Shown here: positions 26,601 through 31,522 of the stretch, in pieces | How positions within the stretch are numbered: the first letter of the stretch is position 1 | Layout: every line of letters begins with the position of its first letter | Origin: Erysipelotrichaceae bacterium | GTDB lineage: Bacteria; Bacillota_I; Bacilli_A; Erysipelotrichales; Erysipelotrichaceae | Length of the DNA: 54,220 nucleotides | Assembly (NCBI GenBank): GCA_017442805.1 | Contig: JAFRZA010000029.1 | Span: 1-54,220 of the forward strand | Reading direction: 5' to 3' | Position numbers and translations under genes: made by a program | The notes under the pieces: model-generated | The model's database searches: none | What the model saw: only the letters and a program-made list of their open reading frames with translations | What the model was told of the DNA's origin: nothing

Positions 26601-26620
26601 TTTCCAACTGCTTTTTTCAT
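17672..26620 (-). CDS. Giant cell-wall-anchored surface protein: SpaA/Cna-B repeats and BspA-type LRRs
   Basis: 2982 aa. ATG 26620 (GGGAG ten bases upstream) gives a signal peptide (MKKAVGKITKLIMAVLLSLG...). An N-terminal region to about 1060 includes one EF-hand/dockerin-like loop near residue 440 (DANGDGKIDGAD). SpaA/Cna-B-like units begin near 1063, 1170, 1272 and 1385. About 1495-1830 holds roughly twelve BspA-type repeats of 23 residues (LDLSSFNTSKVT..MF). DUF7601/Cna-B-like units begin near 1987, 2092 and 2202. Five SpaA units, each opening like FLKVDKDGQPVEGA, begin near 2330, 2427, 2523, 2617 and 2710, and another Cna-B-like unit near 2803. The C-terminus has TPPTGE, a membrane helix and a basic tail, a sortase signal with Thr in place of Leu. 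It is probably an adhesin or pilin-like stalk. It is monocistronic; no sortase gene lies in the window. Confidence 0.93.
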   Translation of the reverse strand: MKKAVGKITKLIMAVLLSLGCLSLSFLDSVKTVKADNIIVEINSFVAEPQSGGRWNGNDYVWTADTSSAGHTFSFRLNFSLSGTYDFEPETVIITVPKSILRDKDGQPADTYDLSVPHESETNLPDSVLFTYHEEGDKIIITNCVTVPLGHAGYIDVGYTTTKRTFYYPDYGMPESEHINAKGASEPFKATINASLGDVSDSAESDPTPVYINTSAVLDKTEKRLPERYTTWQSSWGEEPADAYDYYYIVWEIRSFITNPTQMYDFTLVDNFNETDAEVVGYCLANSGSQEFTSQNTEYNCTESYEYGRYDYVLTRYKRSTYDAIIEAHDDELTTPGYSLTNKITATVDPVDQVDGDTVKTSTKTFAYEQPVFEHPTGSFYMWKWGLDYRGIRQEDSDDIRSFALGLLHDPLDQGGEESMGDLKFYTYVHGYPYPWTLGDANGDGKIDGADANMPEAYGMIPVDWELTDNKFSVGTIAEESSTDLQVMSAEDYELESLKLDFRIIDAEYDAEHGLYKEKDFDGDKDSVVVVVYAELNNSGEYIPIGTWKPLLSEFSSSAADLIDVFVGSTIYFKEGTNVTGYKLTNTNAFYYTRLGAYPSIKLKRSSLVTQFVEKAYDEGTRKIVVRNDASSAVYDHIRKVKAPTASNPNYYYYEYLDEPQELITFDRYGLDYAVGIVRDGHLEKNLTSYSNDKINRLFSVEWRIIAYEDFMDIDNRRKPVTQNSGVFYDLLPVAASYKDGSVEAYVDGEQINEGSFEVETVTNYNNTGRTLLIVRFNVPGDKYMFYYTSLFSWDDVTDVLKDDNTVINTVAYETGNENIGDGRPDDGGEVTYSDLMNDLDPDTNADKFLYTECKQDLTILTTGSLGLYKKVKSEKDDDYSYETTVNSDSDYSYKIRFATDSETRLTQLVIYDFLEAYKTKEGATSDWRGTLLYIDTSTMVNEGANPTIYYSEQDPTGVSIDDVSDVHSSFWVAAEGYGDDLSRVTAFAIDLGDFILDKGQSISCTVYMHAPATIDSTLVTPNAYNNVYLHKAYVSDGGEAFDPEIINQDFTIISYRMVGDLKIRKLDSSDHETPIQGCTFYLQGESFYGTEVSIKVDTNSDGIINFKDLERGSYILQEIISVDDYQINTHTWHVEIDENGVTWVDGVRVDEIYYLIEDDPRVHGDLLFYKRGVTDFYSTEPMIDGVVFKIEGESAYGNNIELTATSRNGVVEFHNIEMGTNYTLKEISAPDDWQVSDEVWYVTIDETGRASISGADSSSGVFTIYDEPYHKLTFKKLDEVNPSRTLEGAVFSLTGPFDEGVQTQVDLTATSDEFGTVEFTHLEAGTYILQEITPPEHYELDETRHVIVIHEDGTIEGLEDYAPYVPEGQQSDYVGYYALTNKRLYEGVLTITKVWDDNGDEDNRPIPVIHISTEDPVEDLPIATIDRNKWAEELLPFYNGMLTEATAFVHDDTGKTLEQIQAISGSVKIDDDTTTCSIYAWKEGDTVYWWSDAEIVYLAPDSSYMFYQAADLEALDLSDFKTSKTTNMMGMFWGCTALVSVDVSSFDTRKVTDMSHMFDDCTSLASLDLSNFNTFNVTKMVEMFENCKSMTDIDVTSFDTRKVTTTENMFHDCDSLTTLDVSSFNFPVVKTTAYMFFSLDNVESIIIGNWGGQQNENMRTMFCGNRKLKSLDLSSFNTSNVTQMQFLFQMDYALETLNISSFNTSKVTNFGCMFQSCKSLLSLNVSHFNTSNAQEMGSMFSGLSISELNLTGFDTSKVTSMRYMFNQTSNLTELDLSSFNTSKVENMYGMFEDMYKLKTIYVSDRWNTSRVTEHENMFWRDSQLVGGAGTTYAQVEVYDKTVAHWQVGGLLTYKEYVAPTNGNGLNGITVETPDTVESSVSAKEAGRNDRDRDSVDVYIFESTTNSTMYDGDDPDNAYDCWIDNGDGTWTYRFHIFDEDAEYYIWESECTGYWWLEDELNAIILEYLQGMQDANVTIVNHKDNSEDGKLIIYKQLEGDYTDEDLGKEFTFTVTVAGIEDGTYGDMEFSGGTATVTIKANESVSAEGLPLGSAYSVVEIGDPLFAASYENAEGTIEDTNLIKIYVTNHKQVGSLSITKVVQDDEQCEDTFTFTVTLTGDLIEGTQVFGDYAFTDGVATINVKAGETVTIPGIPTGTEYTVTEVERDGYEHLENLDVNVSGVIVTDETIAVSFTNKPVDEIFGKFTLVKKVVGRQTDEKFSFQIVLEGLKPNTEYTFNGETYTSNGTGNLVIDLELGDGDSVVFDNLPIGTKYTITEAASGYKASYEVTDSAGLDLIVSPSGSNTTTNSELAIRTESVDEGEDVTVTFTNTTQLYKISFAKFDDKGDFLPGAEFQILDENGTVLYEFTSPSDGMVQYELAAGTYTLHEVSAPDGYIAADDVAFTIDEEGSITVEGGKVSFIEVVNPPTNVQILKVDEDGNPLEGATMAVYLATSESGTEYTGDPVYSYISKASAEDVTGILLPGTRYVLVELRAPEGYEVADPVAFTTANDDTLIQVTMTDVMKTYEIPFLKVDKDGQPVEGALLQIKQGDEVLYEWTTTAEPKVFELKPGDYTLHEEQAPEGYKTAEDIDFTVGLDGTITKGNTVIEQVEMVDILKDYTVPVIKVDEEGNPVPGAVLEIYVFGEDEPLMTITSGTEPVYVTLNPGDYVLHEAEAPVGYELAEDVYFTVEMNSDVTVDGEDVVSVKMTDVLKHYEVPFLKVDDKGKPLAGAVLQVLSEDGEVVAEFTSGTEPTVLQLTPGNYYLHEAATPDDDAYFPADDVYFTVNMDGTISIDDDTVELVSMTDDGKYKMVLSKKVENYDETVEEKYFTFTIVINGKPEAVYTVDLSKASANVEGNGNPSAFAADETGRAEVTVYLYDGESITINGLAKGAEFNVTVTEEGAETYDTTNKDNFTGKTRKSKTFTTTLEDLDEEGLIVQFVNDHGTPPTGEYGSLKLYGFCTVYAMIAMILYMMLSRKREEVQ
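18480..19640 (-). repeat. Tandem SpaA-unit repeats near the C-terminus of the surface protein
   Basis: Five in-frame units of about 280-290 bp. Each encodes a lysine-bearing opening strand (VPFLKVD or similar), a GAVLQI-type strand, a PGDYTLHEAEAP-type segment with the isopeptide-associated Glu, and a VYFTVNMDG-type strand. The DNA similarity between units is visible in the recurring cttcgtgcag and gtcggtcat words. Confidence 0.7.
21140..22120 (-). repeat. BspA-type leucine-rich repeat block
   Basis: About twelve consecutive repeats of roughly 69 bp (23 aa) with the pattern SFNTSKVTNMxxMFxxCxxLxxLDLS. One degenerate unit in the middle carries GNWGGQQNEN. The DNA shows recurring gaagtgttaaaactgctga words. 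Confidence 0.8.
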
Positions 26621-26652
26621 AATTCTTCTACTCCCGAAAACATGCCAGCGCA

Positions 26653-26671
26653 CGGCAAAAAGAGTTTGCCG
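26653..26671 (-). promoter_or_regulatory. Leader hairpin of the surface protein gene
   Basis: CGGCAAA (26653-26659) pairs with TTTGCCG (26665-26671) around 5 bases, in the transcribed leader about 35 bp upstream of the start codon. No T-run follows it, so an mRNA-stabilising role is more likely than termination. Confidence 0.45.
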
Positions 26672-26687
26672 ACACTGAGGCAATAAT

Positions 26688-26711
26688 ATTATAGTACAGG
26701 TAGCGCTTACA
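26688..26711 (-). promoter_or_regulatory. Surface-protein promoter -10 box with overlapping cre site
   Basis: TATAAT on the minus strand at 26693-26688. Directly upstream, 26711-26698 reads TGTAAGCGCTACCT, matching 12 of 14 positions of the Firmicute catabolite-responsive element TGWAANCGNTNWCA. Sitting between the -35 and -10 regions, a CcpA-bound cre here would repress, so the protein may be made only when preferred sugars are scarce. The -35 box itself is poor. Confidence 0.6.
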
Positions 26712-26717
26712 TGAAAG

Positions 26718-26753
26718 AAAAAACAAACTGATTGATCAATCAATTTGTTTTTT
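26718..26753 (-). terminator. Terminator after the SseB-like gene
   Basis: A long near-perfect palindrome, AAAAAACAAA...TTTGTTTTTT, centred on TGATTGATCAATCA with one C/A mismatch. It is followed on the minus strand by TTTTTTCTTTC. It separates the SseB-like gene from the surface-protein promoter and could act in both directions. Confidence 0.75.
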
Positions 26754-26804
26754 TGAACATATCTAGTCTAAAGTGTCTATTATTCTGCCGTGAAAAATCT
26801 CTCG

Positions 26805-27350
26805 TTATAGCTTCAGTTTCATGGCCCTGATCCGGGTAAAGCCGACATCCGGCTGACCGCCCTGTTTCAGACGCTCAAGTTCTTCCTGACTGAGCATGAC
26901 CGTCATGTCCCGCGGATCGGTTTCATTGGCCTTCAGGAAGTCTTTCAGACTGATACCGACATAATCGCCGCCTTCATCCAGCATGATCATCTGGACCCCC
27001 AGATGCGCCGCCATCGTAAAGACGCCGTACAGACCGTAACCGGCATTTTCGACCATGCCGATCAACCCGTGACCGTCATCGGTAACGTGGCGGTAATGGT
27101 TCATCCAGTTAAATGCCAGATCGCCGTCGCTAAAGACATAGAGAGACGGCTGGCCATTGAAGTCCTTGGTGCTGACAAGGGGCTTACTGGTGGCAGTAAC
27201 GGGGTCATACTCATTGCGGGACAGGGCAAAGTAAAGTGCCGGCTGGCCGTAAACTTCCTTCATAAGCAGTTCATATGCGCTCCGCCAGTCTCCACCGTCT
27301 TTCCCGGCTTGTTCCATTTCTCTCTTCAGTTCTTCGATCCGCTGATTCAT
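26805..27350 (-). CDS. SseB-like domain protein (hypothetical)
   Basis: 181 aa, no signal peptide or membrane segment. The central stretch (ALYFALSRNEYDP, then GQPSLYVFSDGDLAFNW) resembles the N-terminal domain of SseB-type proteins, which is found in many small Firmicute proteins of unknown role. It starts 6 bp after the AraC-type stop, with AAGGA before ATG 27350, so it is co-transcribed with the regulator. A conserved HLGVQMIMLDEGGDYVGI segment follows. The assignment is tentative. Confidence 0.6.
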   Translation of the reverse strand: MNQRIEELKREMEQAGKDGGDWRSAYELLMKEVYGQPALYFALSRNEYDPVTATSKPLVSTKDFNGQPSLYVFSDGDLAFNWMNHYRHVTDDGHGLIGMVENAGYGLYGVFTMAAHLGVQMIMLDEGGDYVGISLKDFLKANETDPRDMTVMLSQEELERLKQGGQPDVGFTRIRAMKLKL

Positions 27351-27356
27351 TATTCC

Positions 27357-28253
27357 TTATTTCTTTCTTCTGACCGGGATCCAGATGGCGCTGTGGTAAT
27401 CCGGATCCGTCTTTTCGCCGTTAATGCAGTCATACCATTCCACGCTGGCATTGCCGCAGAGTTCATACTCATCGTTGCCCGGCAGCCATTCCGTATAGAT
27501 CCTGGTGTTGACGCTCTGCAGCGCTTCGGGAAGCGGGCCGATGCAGTCGAAGACTGCCCACTCGCCCCGGGGGAATTCATAGAGGACCATTCCCTCCGGA
27601 ACCTCCCCGCCGGCGTATTTCCCGGCGATCAGATAACGGAACCGGTCGTCACCGAGGTCATCGATGCAGACGCCGTACTCGCCGATGCAGTTGTCCACCA
27701 GAGCCTTTTCATAAGGGTTGGCAGGCTCATTGCCCGCATAGACATTATAAGCATACTTCTCGCAGATCTCATCCCAGTACTTCGGGATCTGCTGGTAAGA
27801 ATCCTCATTGCGGAATTCTCTCTGGAAGCCGATGAGCTTAAAAGGAAACATCGGCACGATCTTACATTTCATTTCACTGCCTCCCTGCAGCTGAACGCTG
27901 ATATTCAGAGGAAGAAAGACGCGGACGGTTCCCTGGCCGCTTCTGAGCTGGGAAGGGGTACAGCCGTGAAAACGGGTAAAGGCCTTGGTAAAGCTCTCCG
28001 GGGTGTCATACCCGTAATCCAGAGCCAGATCGATGATTTTCTCATCGCCTTCCCGCAGTCTTCTGGCCGCCTCATACAGCCGGCGGTTACGCAGGTATTC
28101 ACCCAGCCCATAGCCGGTCATCAACGAGAATCCCCGCTGCAGGAAAAACGGCGAAACACTGACCTGCCGGGCGACATCCTGTACACTGATGTCATCCTGC
28201 AGGTGTTCTTCCATGAACCTGATCGACCTGCGTACGCAGCTTAACCATTCCAT
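27357..28253 (-). CDS. AraC-family regulator with GyrI-like effector domain
   Basis: 298 aa. Residues 1-105 contain the double helix-turn-helix of AraC proteins (ISVQDVARQVSVSPFFLQRGFSLMTG, then IIDLALDYGYDTPESFTKAFTRFHGCTPSQLR). From about residue 130 a GyrI/Rob-like small-molecule-binding domain follows (MKCKIVPMFPFKLIGFQREF to the end). This is the Rob/SoxS-like arrangement seen in multidrug and stress regulators. GGAAAG lies upstream of ATG 28253. The divergent flavoprotein gene (28409) and the downstream SseB-like gene are the probable targets. Confidence 0.9.
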   Translation of the reverse strand: MEWLSCVRRSIRFMEEHLQDDISVQDVARQVSVSPFFLQRGFSLMTGYGLGEYLRNRRLYEAARRLREGDEKIIDLALDYGYDTPESFTKAFTRFHGCTPSQLRSGQGTVRVFLPLNISVQLQGGSEMKCKIVPMFPFKLIGFQREFRNEDSYQQIPKYWDEICEKYAYNVYAGNEPANPYEKALVDNCIGEYGVCIDDLGDDRFRYLIAGKYAGGEVPEGMVLYEFPRGEWAVFDCIGPLPEALQSVNTRIYTEWLPGNDEYELCGNASVEWYDCINGEKTDPDYHSAIWIPVRRKK

Positions 28254-28408
28254 TTTCTGCTTTCCTTTCTCTGACAGCTTTATTCTATCCGCTCAGCTTA
28301 TGCTGTTCCTGTCAGTTATTGTCCTGATCTGTCCGCTTTCTCATTCTTATCATAGCATCATTCCTGCTCTTATCTGTTAGAATTGAAGAAGGAATGGAGG
28401 TAAGCCTC

Positions 28409-29554
28409 ATGAACCTGATAATCCATGATCTTGACGACAGACAGTGGCAGAAGATCGCCGGTCAATATGAAGGCTGGCAAATCGTCCGGGGTGACGAAAA
28501 CACCAGACCGTGCACCGGCTGTTTTAACTGCTGGAACAAGACGCCCGGTCAGTGCGTCATCAAAGACGGCTTTGACAACATGGGCTATCTGCTGCATCAC
28601 GCCGAAGAGATCGTGATCATCAGCCGCTACACCTACGGCGGTTTCTCCGGCAGTGTCAAGAGCGTCATTGACCGCTGCCTGGGCTATGTGCTGCCGCACT
28701 TTGAACTGGTCAACGGTGAAACGCACCATCAGAAGCGCTACGACGAAGACAAGGCCATTACCTTCATCTTCTACGGTCATGATCTGACTGACGAACAGAA
28801 GAGATGCGCCGAAAGATACGTTCAGGCGGTCTGCACCAACATGCGAACTCATGTCAAAGAAGTCATCTTCCGCCAGTGTGAAGAGAAGATTGAGAACAAG
28901 ACCCGGCAGGGAGAATACGAAAGCGAAAAGACAGTGCTGATTAACGCCAGCCTGCGCCATAAGGATGGCAACACCGCCAGGCTGGCGAAAGAACTGACCG
29001 GTAAGCTGAACGGCGAAGCGCAGATCGTCAATCTGGCGCTTTACCGCAGCAAGCCCGAAGAACTGATGGACATCATCAGGGAAGCCTCCACGCTGGTGAT
29101 GTGCGAGCCTCTCTATGTCGACGGCCTTCCTTCCCTGATGATCAAGATGATGGAAAGGGTGCAGAAGCAGTACGAAGGACCGGCCAAGCGCGTCTACGCC
29201 CTGGCCAACATGGGCTTATACGAAAGCCGGCAGCTGATCAACCTGCTGACCGCCATCCGGCAGTGGAGTCAGGAGATGGGCTTTGAATACGGCGGCGCCC
29301 TGGGCGTCGGAGCCGGCGAACTGGTCGGGGGACTGATGGCAGTCGAAAAACTTACCAGCTGGCCGCTGGCCGAAATCGGTCAGGGAATGAAACGGCTGGC
29401 CGAAGCCGTCAACAATAAGGAAAGCGTCGAAGACATCTACGCTGAGACTACCGGCTTCCCCAAGTGGCTATACATGGCCATTGCCAACAGCGGCTGGAAG
29501 CGGATGGCAAAGAAAAACGGCATTGAGCCCAGAGAACTCTTCCGCCGTTTATAA
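28409..29554 (+). CDS. Tandem flavodoxin-like NAD(P)H/FMN oxidoreductase
   Basis: 381 aa made of two flavodoxin-like domains. The first (about 1-165) has CTGCFNCWNKTPGQC, the cysteine cluster of iron-sulfur flavoproteins and their relatives, and then ISRYTYGGFSGSVKSVIDR. The second (about 170-340) has VLINASLRHKDGNTARLAKEL, the FMN-phosphate loop region of NADPH-dependent FMN reductases, but no cysteine cluster. Normal family members hold only one such domain (about 180-200 aa). ATG 28409 is chosen because GGAGG lies upstream; a start at 28394 would include that site. It is divergent from the AraC/GyrI regulator. Confidence 0.85.
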   Translation: MNLIIHDLDDRQWQKIAGQYEGWQIVRGDENTRPCTGCFNCWNKTPGQCVIKDGFDNMGYLLHHAEEIVIISRYTYGGFSGSVKSVIDRCLGYVLPHFELVNGETHHQKRYDEDKAITFIFYGHDLTDEQKRCAERYVQAVCTNMRTHVKEVIFRQCEEKIENKTRQGEYESEKTVLINASLRHKDGNTARLAKELTGKLNGEAQIVNLALYRSKPEELMDIIREASTLVMCEPLYVDGLPSLMIKMMERVQKQYEGPAKRVYALANMGLYESRQLINLLTAIRQWSQEMGFEYGGALGVGAGELVGGLMAVEKLTSWPLAEIGQGMKRLAEAVNNKESVEDIYAETTGFPKWLYMAIANSGWKRMAKKNGIEPRELFRRL

Positions 29555-29566
29555 CAAGCATACCTG

Positions 29567-29592
29567 AGACCGCGTTCCGGAACGCGGTTTTC
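29567..29592 (+). terminator. Bidirectional terminator between flavoprotein gene and Imm32-like gene
   Basis: ACCGCGTT-CCGG-AACGCGGT followed by TTTC, 13 bp after the flavoprotein stop and just before the convergent stop at 29593. Confidence 0.75.
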
Positions 29593-29808
29593 TTATGACC
29601 CTGTCCGGCAGACGATCAGTTCAGCCGAGCCTTCTTCCAGACAGTTGTACTGATCCAGATGAAAGTGATCGCCCGGCTGCTTCTGAGCCAGAGTGATCAG
29701 ATGGCTGGCCAGGGAAAGCAGGCCTTCCTGGTTGGCAGCGATGCACACTTCGTTTCCATTCTGAATTTCGACCTTTATCTCAAATCCGTTGATCCACCTG
29801 AATTCCAT
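29593..29808 (-). CDS. Imm32-like small protein
   Basis: 71 aa. The order EVCIAANQEGLLSLASHL, then HFHLDQYNCLEEGS, then ELIV fits the Imm32 immunity-protein family as I remember it, particularly the HFHLD-like core and the LEEGSxELI end. Members are predicted antitoxins of polymorphic toxins but also occur alone. No toxin gene is adjacent: the neighbours are a hydrolase (divergent) and a flavoprotein (convergent). AAAGGA lies upstream of ATG 29808. The function is inferred from pattern only. Confidence 0.5.
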   Translation of the reverse strand: MEFRWINGFEIKVEIQNGNEVCIAANQEGLLSLASHLITLAQKQPGDHFHLDQYNCLEEGSAELIVCRTGS

Positions 29809-29903
29809 TATCGATCACATCCTTTTCTCTTGATCTGATTATAACATTTCCCTTCCGCTTTCCTGTATAATGGTAATAACATTTTTAACGGAGGTATCAT
29901 GAC
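29809..29903. promoter_or_regulatory. Divergent promoter region of the Imm32-like and hydrolase genes
   Basis: A plus-strand TATAAT at 29866-29871, about 33 bp before ATG 29904, faces a minus-strand TATAAT near 29840 for the Imm32-like gene. Neither has a good -35 box. Confidence 0.4.
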
Positions 29904-30560
29904 ATGTTCATCGACGTAAACAACGTACAGCTCTTTTATGAAACCAAGGGGTCGGGCAGACCGCTGATCATGATTCACGGCAACAGCGAAGACCACACCA
30001 TTTTCGAAGAAGCCAGCGAAGTACTGAAGGACCATTTCCAGGTCTACCTGCTGGACTCCCGCGACCACGGCCAGAGCACCAAGGTCCCCGAGCTGCACTA
30101 TGACGACATGGCTGACGACATCGTCGCTTTCCTGGACGCTCTTGATCTCAAGGACGTCGTCTTCTACGGTTTCTCCGACGGCGGCATCATCGGCCTGCTC
30201 TCTGTTGGGAAGACCGAGCGCATCACCAGGCTGATCACCAGCGGCGCCAACATCACTCCCGAAGGCGTTAAGCTCTCCCTGAAGGCTCTGGTCAAGGTGC
30301 TTTACTTCTTTACCAGAGAAAGCAAGCTGAAAATGCTCCTGAAGGAACCCAACATCTCCACTGACACCCTGGCCCAGATCAAGGTGCCCACTACCATCAT
30401 GGCCGGAGAAAAGGACGTGATCAAGCAGCATGAGACCGAACTGATCGCCGCCAGCATTCCCAACGCCAGGCTGCGCATCATTCCCAAGGCCGGCCACGGT
30501 TCCTACATCGTCCACAAGACCGAGATCGCCGACATCATCCTGGAAGAGACCGGAGCGTAA
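29904..30560 (+). CDS. Alpha/beta hydrolase
   Basis: 218 aa. Landmarks are the oxyanion-hole HGNSED near residue 27, the nucleophile elbow GFSDGG (Ser) near 90, an acid in MAGEKDVI, and the catalytic His in KAGHGSY. The cap region is short, so it is a compact carboxylesterase- or lysophospholipase-like enzyme. GGAGG lies nine bases before ATG 29904. It is followed after 3 bp by the small CxxC protein, so the two form an operon. The substrate cannot be deduced. Confidence 0.9.
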   Translation: MFIDVNNVQLFYETKGSGRPLIMIHGNSEDHTIFEEASEVLKDHFQVYLLDSRDHGQSTKVPELHYDDMADDIVAFLDALDLKDVVFYGFSDGGIIGLLSVGKTERITRLITSGANITPEGVKLSLKALVKVLYFFTRESKLKMLLKEPNISTDTLAQIKVPTTIMAGEKDVIKQHETELIAASIPNARLRIIPKAGHGSYIVHKTEIADIILEETGA

Positions 30561-30563
30561 GCC

Positions 30564-30779
30564 ATGCTTTTCGCTAAGAAGAAAGACCGGAAGACCTACG
30601 ACTCCGGGCAGGTGCGCCCGGTCATCCGCTGCAGCATCTGCACCGGCGAGAAGGTCGCCGGCTTTCAGAGTCTGAGCACCAGGTCATTTCAGGAGATCAT
30701 GCTGATCAGAAATGACAAAGACCTGCAGGATTTCCGGGAAACCTACGGGATAACCGGAGAGATCGCGACGATCTACTGA
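30564..30779 (+). CDS. Small conserved CxxC protein
   Basis: 71 aa, basic N-terminus, then RPVIRCSICTGEKVAGF with a CxxC pair, an EIMLIRNDKDLQDFRETYGI segment and an aromatic end. Similar short proteins are common in Firmicutes and are often mislabelled aspartate dehydrogenase. The RCSICTGE and MLIR...DLxxF patterns are what I recognise; no function is known to me. The single CxxC could bind metal as a dimer. The start overlaps the Shine-Dalgarno region of the hydrolase end (GAGACCGGAGCG upstream). Confidence 0.75.
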   Translation: MLFAKKKDRKTYDSGQVRPVIRCSICTGEKVAGFQSLSTRSFQEIMLIRNDKDLQDFRETYGITGEIATIY

Positions 30780-30792
30780 CATCACGGCACAT

Positions 30793-30824
30793 AAAAGGTC
30801 TGCCCATTACGACAGACCTTTTTT
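30793..30824. terminator. Bidirectional terminator between convergent units
   Basis: AAAAGGTCTG (30793-30802) pairs with CAGACCTTTT (30813-30822) around 10 bases, with T-runs on both strands. It ends the hydrolase unit on the plus strand and the glycogen operon on the minus strand. Confidence 0.85.
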
Positions 30825-30842
30825 CATTGTGCTCTTATCTGT

Positions 30843-31484
30843 TCAGGATTTCTTTTTCCGCTCCCTCAGCAGCATCTTCAGATGCTCTTCGGAAAGCTTG
30901 CGGTATTCCTCAGCCTTCTTCTTACTGCCCTTGTTTTCGTAGATCCTGGCGATCAGCGCCTCGTTGGATCCGCGGTGGCTTTCCGGCAGCTTTTCGTTCT
31001 GCTCAAGCAGACGCTCCAGCATGTCGCTCTTATTGTCAATGTAGATGTCGTAGCTGTCGTTGACCAGCTGCTTGATGGAACTCAGGTCTTCCTTCTTGCT
31101 GGAGAGAGCGTTGATCTTCTCCCTGTAGAAGAGGCAGCGTTCCCGGTCCTTCTGACCCAGGAAATAGTCAAAGGCCTCCAGATAGACCTGCTTTGCCTGG
31201 GCGTAGTTCAGCCGCTTGTTATTGAAACCGTCGTAGCACGCCGTGATCTTCTCGCGGTCGCCTTCCAGGCTGTAGCGGTTGAGCTTCAGGTAGTCGACGT
31301 TGAAGGGGGCGATGACGTACATGACGTACCACTTGTCGATCAGCCGGTCAAACCCGTCATAGTCGCCCTTAAGCAGAGCCGTGGTCAGTTTGTTGATCAG
31401 ATGCCTCTGCAGGTAGATCAGGCCTGCCTGGATGACCATCGTCAGTACGATGACGGCAACCATCATCTTCATTTCCTTGCTCAT
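30843..31484 (-). CDS. Membrane-anchored helical (TPR-like) protein
   Basis: 213 aa. Residues about 8-26 are one hydrophobic segment (MMVAVIVLTMVIQAGLIYL), which is probably a signal anchor. The remainder is all helical with repeated alternating acidic and basic helices reminiscent of tetratricopeptide hairpins (for example EAFDYFLGQKDRERCLFYREK, then EALIARIYENKGSKKKAEEY), and a Lys/Arg-rich C-terminus. I do not recognise a named family. It begins 38 bp after folC and is the last gene of the glgB operon, before the terminator at 30793. Confidence 0.7.
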   Translation of the reverse strand: MSKEMKMMVAVIVLTMVIQAGLIYLQRHLINKLTTALLKGDYDGFDRLIDKWYVMYVIAPFNVDYLKLNRYSLEGDREKITACYDGFNNKRLNYAQAKQVYLEAFDYFLGQKDRERCLFYREKINALSSKKEDLSSIKQLVNDSYDIYIDNKSDMLERLLEQNEKLPESHRGSNEALIARIYENKGSKKKAEEYRKLSEEHLKMLLRERKKKS

Positions 31485-31522
31485 TAGTTATTCCTCCTCT
31501 TGCCTATTCATGATGACAGAAA

